64,000 nucleotides of DNA, taken from Henricia sp. BOLD:AAB3569. Lineage: Eukaryota; Echinodermata; Asteroidea; Spinulosida; Echinasteridae. Within the stretch, counting starts at the first letter, position 1, and every line of letters starts with the position of its first letter. The stretch is from assembly GCA_037783545.1 (NCBI GenBank), contig JBBELK010000010.1, positions 496,001 to 560,000 on the forward strand, given 5' to 3'. Below, piece by piece: positions 55,701 to 64,000 of the stretch. A program made the translations under genes and the position numbers. The notes under the pieces were generated by a model. It was not told where the DNA came from and searched no databases. It was given only the letters and a program-made list of their open reading frames with translations.

Positions 55701-58700
55701 ACATTTGGCATTAAGCTAAATTAAACAAAAATGTTGGTTTTTATCATACACATCCTCAATAACACATGAGCTCATTCCCACTTTCTTTGGCAAATGTGTA
55801 CAGTACAGAGGCACCAATGAGTGGAACTATATAGACTTGTTACTGTCCCTGTATTACACGACATCAACCAAAATATGTTACGATGTAATGGGACTTTTAA
55901 TTAAGGTTTAACTGTTACTTATACACACCTTCTACATTGTTTGGCCTCCATGGGTCACAGCACCACATGCGGTAGTACATCTTTGCAGTTCCGTTCACTT
56001 TCTTGAAGAGAAAATGATGAGGCTTACTGTGGTTTCCAATTGCCTGAAGGTGAGGCAGCAACCAAGACTTTATGTCCCACAGGTCTGATCCCAAAAGTTG
56101 TCTCACAAGAATTTCTGGAGTGAAGGAGTTCTTGACCAATTTCTTAAGCTCTATTAACAAGAGAATGGTTAAATGAAATCTTCAGGAAACAGTTTACGAT
56201 TCATTCATAAATATCTTAGACAGTTCAGGCAGCCCTATTGGCTGAGAGCAAGTCACATGGGCAGTCTTAAGCTAGCAATAGTGACCAGTGATAATGTCTG
56301 GCTGGCTGGCCAACGTTAGTGCCCTAGTCAGCGCGTATACAACCCGTTTAAAACCAACTGGGGGTCCTGGGCACTGATAATGCCCTCGCCTGGCGGCTCG
56401 GCCATTATCAGTGCCCAGGACCCCTAGCTGGCTTTAAACGTGTGTTTAAGATTGGCCAAACCTATTTTTAACCCGTAATTAACTTTAGCACTCTTGAGTC
56501 AGTTTTTGTGCTTTTTTAAACAAACCTTGGGATCTCACAATATTTAATAAAGTGTACATTACATAGCGATAAAGTATTCTCACCATCAAGCGTGAAGACA
56601 TCATTATGTCTTAACTTCTCAGCGATTCTGCTAAACAGTTGGTCTACATCTTCGTGTGTGTGACCAACGGGTAAAAAGTTAAACTCCACCTATGTACAAG
56701 AACAACAATTTCCAGGAATGGGGTCGACTGAATTTAAATACTTTTTAATTTCATTTAGATGATTTTTTCTGATATTCGCTTCAGGTTCAGGATTTTCTGA
56801 ATTACAGTTCTATGCAAATTATCTTTACCCTATTAAACTTATTTCAGTGAGAAAAAAATGAATATAAACTTACTGAACTGTATATTCCAAACTCAACCAA
56901 AAGTAGTCCCACTGCCAAGATATACTTGTTCTTGTTTTCACGAAAACAGTTGTCCATCTGCAACGAAAACAATCCCGAAACGTATAATGTAAGTGTGTCA
57001 AAGAAGCTGATGTTCTCTTCAAGAACAAACCATTGCACGTAGATACCATTTAATTATTTTCTTGGGCAAATATGTAAAGGTAATGGGACTAGACTTGTAA
57101 ATATCTCTGTACTTCCCAGTGAAACCATTATTGAAAGGGAAATGCTAAAGATCACGGACAAATACTGGTCATTTTTCTCCAATATTCATGCTATGCCTCT
57201 TTTTCGGCCTTGAACGTGAATTGAAATGCTGAATTTTTTGCCGTAAAAAAAGGCAAATATCTGTAACTTACTAGTAAACTGGTATTCCTGATAATTGCAA
57301 GTGGGATTTATTTGTTTAGGAACTGCCTCATTTAATTACCTGAACATTCAGCTTCTGACCTCGCTTCGCCTCAGTTTCTACCAGCACCTGCAACAAGATG
57401 TTGAGCGTCAAGTTGCTGTCGTGGGGAATGTTGAGGATATCGACAAATACAAAGGGTAACATTCCTCCTGGACAATCGGTGTGAAAAAGGACTCCTGCAT
57501 GGTAAAAAAAATGTTGGGTTTAATGATGCTTTGATATACAAGTAAACATAATTTACAACAGCAGACATTTATAAATGCAATATCTGGTATGGTGCCTAAT
57601 CACCACTAAAACAACCAAACTTGGGATGAGAGAAAAATCATATAGGCCTTATCGTGATTCAAACCTGAGACCTATACAAATAAATCCCAAAATCCGACCA
57701 TCCTCATAGAAATAAGAGCGTTTTTCTTGTTTTATTTTTTTTATTTATTTAACTGTGATCTGTGGATACAGCACTCACTGTATTAGTCGGATCCCTCTAT
57801 TTTTTTAAGCTTATGGAAAATTCTTATCATGTATACTTAATTTAATAAAGAAAAAGGTGCAGTTGTCGAAGAAATGTACGGCCTTGAATTTCTTGGATGC
57901 TAAGGCAATTAAAGGTAGAGGCTCGTCAATGCCCATGTGATGCCAATTACGCAGCTCCATGCCTTTGCTATGCATTGGCACGAATTTGGCCTAACGCGCG
58001 CATAAGCTTGTCTTTAAGCTTGTTACATTTTGCAAACTGTTTTAGCATGAATTGTGTACTTAGAGAAATACCTGTAATATGTGTCCGCAGACGTGCCTTT
58101 GCTTTCGTATTTTTGTCTTCGACCAGCAAACTCGGCAGGTTTGTTTTGGACTGATCCATTCCATCGATGATCAGAGTGTTCTCCTGGTGTGGATCTGCCC
58201 TGGCCCGTTCCCTGCTGTCATGGTAGTGACGACGTGACAACCTTAAAGATTAATTTAATTTCAATAAATAAGTAAAAAAGCCACATTGTGTACAGTATGT
58301 AGACACATAATGCCATTATTCTGCGTTATAGTTGGAAATTGTAAAAGGAAAAGTTTCATCTGCAAATGACTTACTCTACATGTTTTACGTGCAAATCTTG
58401 CAATTCCTGGACTGCTGTCCGTTCAGTGTTTGTGTTGGCCATCCGTCTCTCCTCCTTCAGTGAGGTGCAAATGCTACACTTTGTAAAAGTGCTAACCTAG
58501 TGTTAGTATTGAAAAACATGTACATACAGGTACCTTTTAATAAATGTAGTTACATGTTTTTGTATGGGCAAGTAGACAATCATCACATCATGATCATCAA
58601 TAATGCAAGATTAAAAGGACAATTTAAAGGTAAGATTACAGGGCTGGAAATTCACGGAGGCCACGGAGGCAATGGCCACGTTGCCCCTGATCCTGGCCTG

Positions 58701-60892
58701 ATCTTTCCATTTTCCAATGGAAGTGCCCTTTTTAATTTTCAAAATACTCCTCAAAAAACACAAATGGCAGTGCCCTTTCAGTGACGAATTTCCTGTCCTG
58801 AGATCAGCAATGTAAACAAATATAATAAAAACTTTATTTCGTCAATTGACAAAAGAAAAATAGTCATACACCGGGTCTTATTTGACTAATTTCTAATTAG
58901 TCATACGTGGTTTGAATTGACTAATTTTATAAATAAATTCAGCCATGTAGTCAATGAAGTAAGTTGCGGCCTTGCGGGTTTGCATACGTGGCACCAACCA
59001 AGAGAACAGGATAACTAAAAACATACCTTGCCCATAACAAACTCTGACAATTCAGAGTGCCAGATCCGCAAGAAGTGACCATATGATATTACATCGTCTA
59101 TCCGTCGCTCCTTAAGCTCCCTCGTCATTCGGTCATATACACTTGTGTAAGTATACACGATGCTGGGACGTAGATTTTGTTGTTGTGCGGCATGTAGTCA
59201 CCTATGCGCTCCAGGAAAAAAACGTAGCCAGGCCAGGCAGGTTGCAGTTTTAACCCTGTTAAAATGAGATGCACCAACAAATATCTTAAATTTTTCTCAC
59301 TAAAAATTTGGGTTTTTCCCTATCAATCTGCACTTACCATGCTAACTGATGCTATAGATGAGGCATTTAAAAAAATATGACAAGTCTTTAAAGGGACACA
59401 CCGGCTTACTGTTTACATAGTGTAGCAATCTAGCATGCTTGACAATGATTTTTCGATGGTCGTTGTGAATTTTTTTTATTAAAAATTCAAATGTTGGACT
59501 ATAATTTCAAAAGTTGGGCTATACGCTTTTTCAGCTGTCGCGATGTATTATGTATCATTTGTAAATAAAGGTTGCGTTCGATATGGGTCGACACGTGTTT
59601 AACCTTGATTCCTTGTTTTCCCCGACTTATCACACCTTGCATGATCCCTCAGGTCAGCGCTGACTCGAGAAAGCAACTCGAACGCAACGTTATGGTGTCT
59701 GTTGCGCCCTCAATGCGGCCTATGCTGTTTTTTTCTTCGGATATTATTTATCAAATTGGAATATACGGTATGTACGTATAGTGTTTGTATTATTTTCCAA
59801 CAAGAAGAGAAACCAACCGCGAATGACAAAAGCAACTGGCACTTTGCTTTGGTTTCTATGGCTTGAAATACAAATAACTCACAAGACCACGTGATTAAAG
59901 TTACGTGACCTTGATTTTTTTGAAAAAATGCTCAACGACGTCTTTTTAGGATATATCTAATTTACTTCAGAATAATGTATGGGTCCATTTCGAGCCCAAA
60001 ATAGCCAAACAAAGCCGGTGTGTCCCTTTAACTCTTACCTGTTCTGTGGGTGGATGGAAAACCCAAATTTAGGAGTTGGTTTTCTATAGAAACACTTGTT
60101 CCTAGCTAGGCCTAGTACCAGTAGCCTAGTAGTACTAGTAGGCCTACTACCGCCTAGGGCTAAGGCCTAGTAACATAGTATAATAATAGACCTATAGGCC
60201 TATGCACGTACATGTAGCCGAGCTGTTTATTACCTTAATGTGGTCCTTCCCTTGTTGCCATGGGTAGAATTTGTGTGGCCATGCAGAAAAGCTTTTTTTG
60301 CCGAGTTGAACTTAAATTCACTGACGCCTTGGAGATGGCAAAAGGCTGAATGGCACACATATCTGCCTTTAAGAACGAAACATGGTTGTGGTGTTTTCAT
60401 GGTCTTTAGACGCTTAGCCTTATGTGTGCTTTTCTGTTCACAGAGGCTGTCTTTCAAATATGTCAGCAGATAATGCTTTTGCTCTGCTTCACTTTTAGCG
60501 AAGAATGAGCTGTGGAGTTGCCAAATATCACTTGGTGAAAAATCTAACTGGCACTGTCTAGAACAGCATGTCTGACCTTGATACACAATAACGCTTATGT
60601 CGACTTTAGTGTCGTATGTCTCTTCTGGAAGTTGAAAATTCCTAGGTCGACACGGTGCTGTATTGTTGTCGAGGTTCGCTGAGACTAGCGAGAGTGCATG
60701 GAGTGATGAGTCTGTTTGCGATGCATTTTCAATTTCAGATTCACTAGCAGCATAAATAACTACAGGCTGTCCCGACTGTAATGAATGCGACGTTGACTCC
60801 GACTCAGAGTATTCGGTTTGAAGTCCAATAATGACGCTGTCCGTTTCGCAAATAGGCCAAGGTCTATCATCCAACCATGTCAACTGCTCCAT
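52425..60892 (-). CDS. DUF7869 family protein, 12-exon gene
   Basis: Twelve exons on the minus strand: 60892-60234, 59255-59027, 58496-58375, 58241-58072, 57494-57340, 56957-56874, 56689-56584, 56150-55929, 55349-55288, 54710-54549, 53398-53267 and 52799-52425, about 825 residues. All introns are AG/GT bounded and all phases agree. The core carries IIDGMDQSKTNLP, MDNCFRENKNKY and VGHTHEDVDQLFSRI, the hallmark of DUF7869 proteins, which are numerous in corals, molluscs and echinoderms. I infer an RNase H-like fold from the spaced Asp residues; the biochemical role is unknown. A Cys-rich N-terminal part and a Trp-rich SH3/barrel-like C-terminus flank it. Exon 2 holds two frame breaks (one at a T7 run), so this is either a recent pseudogene or an assembly error. 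Confidence 0.82.
53267..53398 (-). CDS. DUF7869 gene exon 11
   Basis: LPDETENTWLLQRVINTPIP then PNLQHLETIDDTIREDCPE; phase 0. Confidence 0.75.
53553..54363. mobile_element. TTAA-flanked element, family 3 (intron 10)
   Basis: TTAA then AGGTACACACCGGCTTCG; the right end GGGCTGGTGTGTACCT then TTAA. It lies between exons 10 and 11 of the DUF7869 gene. Inner sequence GGGCTCGAAATTGACCCATA is shared, inverted, with the copy at 59388-60031. Confidence 0.85.
54549..54710 (-). CDS. DUF7869 gene exon 10
   Basis: NIPDASTTPPRVIPSLEKLD then MPDNAHAWWQRFFMEIDKFT; phase 0, donor GTAAGT. Confidence 0.78.
55051..55244. mobile_element. MITE with CATACCTGCCAACT ends (intron 9)
   Basis: ATACCTGCCAACTAGTCCGA at the left, TCCGATTTTTTTACTCGGCA + AAGTTGGCAGGTA at the right. 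Both sides are flanked by TGCGACT (55044-55050, 55245-55251), a likely 7-base target duplication. The interior holds TTGACCTGACTCCCGTGCAC and CCAACTCGACC words related to 9095-9448. Confidence 0.75.
55288..55349 (-). CDS. DUF7869 gene exon 9
   Basis: GPDAEIEVPGEDQLEGLSLF then K; a 62-base acidic exon. Confidence 0.7.
55929..56150 (-). CDS. DUF7869 gene exon 8
   Basis: ELKKLVKNSFTPEILVRQLL then DIKSWLLPHLQAIGNHSKPH and MYYRMWCCDPWRPNNVEG. Phase 1 in and out. Confidence 0.8.
56343..56442. repeat. 100-bp palindrome (intron 7)
   Basis: CTGGGGGTCCTGGGCACTGA + TAATG (56359 onward) is mirrored by CATTATCAGTGCCCAGGACC + CC; outer CGTTTAAAACC pairs with GGCTTTAAACG. Small foldback element. Confidence 0.75.
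56584..56689 (-). CDS. DUF7869 gene exon 7 (GHTHEDVD motif)
   Basis: VEFNFLPVGHTHEDVDQLFS then RIAEKLRHNDVFTLD. GHTHEDVD is the most conserved block of the family. Confidence 0.87.
56874..56957 (-). CDS. DUF7869 gene exon 6 (DNC.EN motif)
   Basis: MDNCFRENKNKYILAVGLLL then VEFGIYSS; second acidic motif (DNC..EN). 84 bases, phase 0 both sides. Confidence 0.85.
57340..57494 (-). CDS. DUF7869 gene exon 5
   Basis: GVLFHTDCPGGMLPFVFVDI then LNIPHDSNLTLNILLQVLVE. The PHDSNLT motif is conserved in the family. Confidence 0.85.
57909..58017. mobile_element. TTAA-type MITE family 1, diverged (intron 4)
   Basis: TTAA-AGGTAGAGGCTCGTCAATGC at the left and GCGCATAAGCTTGTCT-TTAA at the right, with the CGCAGCTCCATGCCTTTGCT centre of the family. 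Confidence 0.75.
58072..58241 (-). CDS. DUF7869 gene exon 4 (first Asp motif)
   Basis: ELSRRHYHDSRERARADPHQ leads to NTLIIDGMDQSKTNLPSLLV and ARLRTHITG. IDGMDQ is the first conserved acidic motif of the DUF7869 core. Confidence 0.85.
58375..58496 (-). CDS. DUF7869 gene exon 3
   Basis: Reads VSTFTKCSICTSLKEERRMA and continues to LHVKHV. The KCSIC motif (Cys-x2-Cys) is typical of this part of the family. Phase 0 in, 2 out; donor GTAAGT. Confidence 0.8.
59027..59255 (-). pseudogene. DUF7869 gene exon 2, two frame breaks
   Basis: After TTTTAACAG it reads VKTATCLAWLRFF, then family-like sequence shifts frame at a T7 run (59216-59222) to LERIGDYMPHNNKIYVPASC, and returns near 59140 to DRMTRELKERRIDDVISYGH + FLRIWHSELSEFVMGK. 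The two shifts cancel, so exon length and phase are preserved, but a straight reading meets one TGA. Confidence 0.7.
59388..60031. mobile_element. TTAA-flanked element, family 3 (intron 1)
   Basis: TTAA then AGGGACACACCGGCTT, and AAGCCGGTGTGTCCCT then TTAA at the right: 16-base exact TIRs. About 640 bases, no transposase seen. Confidence 0.87.
60234..60892 (-). CDS. DUF7869 gene exon 1 (N-terminus)
   Basis: Starts MEQLTWLDDRPWPICETDSV. The first 90 residues are acidic and Ser-rich. A Cys cluster (CCSRQC at 109-114) is followed by SPSDIWQLHSSFFAKSEAEQ and a second cluster (CFVLKGRYVCHSAFC at 171-185), possibly zinc-binding. It ends in phase 2 at AAG/GTAATA. Confidence 0.8.
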
Positions 60893-62217
60893 GTTTTGTC
60901 CGACTATGTCTAGCTATGCAGAGAGAACTAGGGCGAAGACAGTCTAAGACTAAGACTAGGGGCCTGCCCTAAGTAAGAAGTTGGCTACAGGCCTCGCCTG
61001 GCCCTATCCTAGGCTAGTCCCGGGAAATCATGGTAGACGTATATGTAGTGGCTAGTGTAGTAGGCCTACTACTACTAGTACAAAGTAGTAGATCCTATAT
61101 CCTACAAGTAGTTAGTCTAGTACTAGTACACTACCATAGGCTAACTAGGCCTATGTTTATACACGCACGACACATTCAACGATCATGATAGGCTAGTCAG
61201 TAGGCTAGTACTTAATCCACGGAGCTGAGCCTGAGGTTCTGTACCGTTCATTTCGTCTACGATTTGTGGCCTTCCATTCGATTCTAACATCATGACGACT
61301 GTTTCCCTTTGAATAGTATCATAATGTAGGCCTCGGGGTTTACGTGGGAAACTCAAACGCCAGTCACTCCATAAATTTCCTTGAACACTGCATGCACTAG
61401 GCCTAGGCGTATACATACTAGAGGGCGCGATAATGGATTTTTTCGGAACTTTGTAAAATTCGGAACACCCGGAACGCCTGGAACAGAGTTTTTCCAAAGG
61501 TTGCAGACACCCAGAACGGCCGGAATCGAATTTTTTGGATTCAGGGAAATCCTTAGGTCGTGTAGAGACCGATTCAGGCCGTTCCGGGTGACTGCGACCT
61601 TCGGAAACACTCCGTTCCGGGCGTTCCGGATATTACCAACACCCGATTTTTTCGGCAGATTTTACACTGGTTCCATTGTCATTTCATACAATGCAATTTA
61701 AACAATTAAGCCGGAGACCATCGGTATTTTTTACCTGGCAGACGATCGGTTGTAAATTACGGACCCGACAATTTTCCACAGGGGTTGTACTTTATGTACA
61801 GCTACCCAACAGGCAGGGTTATGATTTTCAAATATTGCTAAATGCATCGATACAACAAAGAACTACATCGAAGAATTTGTTTATTAATATGTCCTTATTG
61901 AAATCTCTAAGTAAAACTAATAGGAGTAAATATCTCACAAAACACCCATCGCACACCCCCTCATACAAGTTTGGAACGACCAAAAAAATAAAAGGCGCTA
62001 AAATCCGATGGTGGTCACTTCGCCCAAATTCTATTCGCCCCAAAAAATAAAAATAGTGGGCCAATGTGGTTGGTGCGAAGTGGTATGTGACAAACTTTTG
62101 AGGGGCGAATCGTTGCGTGCGCGCGTACGACGTGCAGATATAATGCATGTTCAGATGTTGTGACTAACTTAACAATTACAGTAGTGAGGAGTAGACCTGT
62201 GAAATTTCCGACAAAAA
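60893..62217. other. Intergenic region, AGGCCTA and GGAAC words
   Basis: Between the divergent DUF7869 gene and the candidate gene at 62218. At 61020-61160 CTAGTA and TAGGCCTA words are dense (similar at 60100-60215). At 61440-61660 GGAACRCCYGGAAC-type words recur about six times. A 104-codon minus frame (61183-61497) is unrecognised. Probably holds promoters for both genes, not identified. Confidence 0.4.
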
Positions 62218-62442
62218 ATGACCAAAGCTAAACTTTGGTGGTTTGAGAAGGACGAGGATGGAGTGTACATCCATGTCAACGACCCTAAAAATAAGGATTC
62301 GAGCGGCCCTTTGAGGCAGTACGGCACTGGTCCCCACAGGAAAATCTCTCATGAAGTTGGTTTTGTCACATCTGCGAGCACTGTCAACATGGTCAATGCG
62401 AAACAACTTCCACAAAACCGACGGACGGTGGAACCAATTATG
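62218..62442 (+). CDS. Candidate first exon, unknown gene
   Basis: ATG at 62218 opens MTKAKLWWFEKDEDGVYIHV, then NDPKNKDSSGPLRQYGTGPH and ending RRTVEPIM at an ATG/GTACGTAGG donor (62442/62443), phase 0, 75 codons. Composition looks protein-like. I do not recognise the family and see no second exon before 64000; it may lie beyond the window. Divergent arrangement with the DUF7869 gene. Confidence 0.45.
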
Positions 62443-62509
62443 GTACGTAGGCCTAGGCCCCTTTTTTCGGAGTTTGGTCATATCATGGAGCTGTGGTCAT
62501 ATATATACG

Positions 62510-62612
62510 GTTTCAAGTCAAATCGGTCCCAAGTCAACTCGGTCCCAACAAGTCCAAGTCAACTCGGACCCAAGTCAACTCGGACCCAGGTCAACTCGGA
62601 CCCAAGTCAACA
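62510..62612 (+). repeat. CAAGTCAACTCGGACC minisatellite
   Basis: About six 15-16-base units: CAAGTCAAATCGGTCC, CAAGTCAACTCGGTCC, CAAGTCAACTCGGACC (twice) and CAGGTCAACTCGGACC. Sits in the presumed first intron of the candidate gene. Confidence 0.9.
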
Positions 62613-63691
62613 AAGTGCATGTTTTTTACACTGAAATTTTGCACAAACAGAGACGACAATCTCCCCAAACTGTAGCTGATTTTACAAGTCTGTTTCACAA
62701 CACAAACTACTTACTAGGCCTACCCTTTTTGGACCAAAAATCTCACCGTCAAACTGCCAATTTGGTGATATTTTGGGACAGAAAATTTTATCAATATCAG
62801 TCTAGCTAAAAACTAGTGCACGATACATGTAGAACAGAGTTATTTTATAACGCCCAAGTAGATCCTTGTGATTCTTGTGATCTGATTGGACGATATCAGG
62901 TAATTTTTGTGTCGTTCAATATTTAATCCATTTAATGATACGTCACTAACCGTGCAATTATGTTTCATTTGCCGTGCAATTTTGTTCCATACATTTAATA
63001 TGAACTCTAGTATCTTGTGCATAACACAAGATACGACTTGAGAGCGAGCTACTCCCCCGGCAAAATCCCATTCGTTTGTACAGCAATTTTGTGCGGTGTA
63101 CTATAATCCATCCAATCATCCACTGCAGTTCCACTGCGCATAGGGAATTGTTGGGAAACCGTAAAAGGCATGTATTGAGGAAAGTTTCCCTTTTCAATTT
63201 GAGATTATATACATGTAAGCTTAGTTTATGACATGCCTAACTAGATATATGCTATTTTTTCCACAAATACCACAGTTCAGATTCTTTACAAATAGTGACA
63301 ATTTTTTAACGTCAGATTTGATCACTTTCCCTTTCTCCGTTTCTGTCCAACTTTGTATATGTTGTTCAGCATGCTTAAAAGTACAGGAAATTACAATAAA
63401 ACAATTTGTTGCAATTTGTTTGAGGTTGGGGTATTTTTGGTACTATATTGACCCGCCTAGATGATCTTGAACAAAAGTATGAAAGTGTGTTACTTTATTA
63501 TACTACACCCTGTATTACCATGGGCAAATTTGGTGCGCAGGTGAACATTTTCGGTTCACTTTGTGCACTTCACAGCCGACCGAAGATAAAAAAAATAGAC
63601 ACTTTACTGGCTGCCATAAAAAAAACGAGCATCCTGAGAGACGGACGGATGGATGCAGGATGACAATAGGGTCTTTCCACGCTAATGGGAC
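62613..63691. other. No gene seen
   Basis: AT-rich, short frames only. Confidence 0.4.
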
Positions 63692-63775
63692 TACAGTGAA
63701 ACTTGTATATAGTGGCCACCCAAGGGACCGACAAAATGTGGCCAGTATAAGTAGGTGGCCTTTGTATAGAGGTTT
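63692..63775. mobile_element. Left half of a CAGTGAAAC MITE
   Basis: After TA, CAGTGAAACTTGTATATAGT + GGCCACCCAAGGGACCGACA + AAATGTGGCCAGTATAAGTA + GGTGGCCTTTGTATAGAGGT matches the left half of the element at 13314-13459. The right terminus is not present. Confidence 0.7.
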
Positions 63776-64000
63776 AGCGTACACATGCAGGAAAATTTAA
63801 ACATAAAACAGTGTATGTCTATAGTTGAAAAACTCCTAAAAGTGAAGTGTATGAAAGGTTTCCTCATTAAAGAGGAAGAATCCCCTTGACGAAAATCCAG
63901 CATTTAGGCTTTTTTCGATAGTCCAAACATCCCTCTTGCCGACGTGGATTTTTATTATTTTTTATTTGTCGGTTATGAGTGGATAAATTGCAAACAAAAG

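Noticed and set aside
52085..60892. Whole DUF7869 locus as a transposon
   Set aside because: No terminal inverted repeats or target duplication around the gene and it has many introns; kept as a gene, with element origin only as a hypothesis.

Overview
This is a eukaryotic window: spliced exons, non-coding DNA, LINE, Tc1, Crypton-like, Ty3/gypsy and Kolobok/piggyBac-type elements, and several large satellites. Protein families (a DUF7869 multi-exon gene, a Myb/SANT-like transposon-associated gene, C2H2 fingers, a RING exon) and the frequent AGGCCTA and TACATGTA words suggest a marine deuterostome invertebrate, most likely an echinoderm. That placement is an inference; no host marker gene settles it.

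Layout. 0-15 kb: a Tc1 transposon with an uninterrupted transposase and 28-bp matching terminal repeats (203-1784), many hairpin MITEs, an 80-bp/465-bp higher-order repeat split by an 894-bp foldback element with a 9-bp target duplication (5220-7612), and a 54-bp minisatellite with a palindrome in each unit (13462-14135). 15-21 kb: a transposon graveyard holding a frameshifted Myb/SANT-like gene, a damaged LINE (endonuclease and reverse transcriptase), a C2H2 finger pseudogene split by an insertion carrying a Crypton-like N-terminus, and a Ty3/gypsy polyprotein tail. 22-37 kb: minisatellites and satellites. Two unrelated satellites abut at about 28.79 kb. Two AACGTT-rich arrays (183-bp and 231-bp units) follow, the second organised as two copies of a 1524-bp higher-order unit.

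37-49 kb is the most unusual part. A palindrome with about 3.6-kb arms and a 0.95-kb spacer (39020-47334) is flanked by a 1.85-kb direct duplication (37174-39022 and 47226-49074). Each arm carries the same terminal exon of a RING-finger gene with its 3' UTR. Only the right-arm copy is oriented to follow the candidate upstream exons, so the left arm looks like an inverted duplicate and an orphan exon.

49-64 kb: an interrupted roughly 100-bp array, TTAA-flanked elements, then the one convincing host-type gene, a 12-exon DUF7869 gene on the minus strand (60892 down to 52425) whose introns hold several MITEs. Its exon 2 has two apparent frame breaks, the first at a T7 run. A candidate first exon on the plus strand lies at 62218-62442.

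The genes do not form an operon-like system. The common theme is repeat expansion, TTAA- and TA-target MITE insertion and recent segmental duplication around a few genes.
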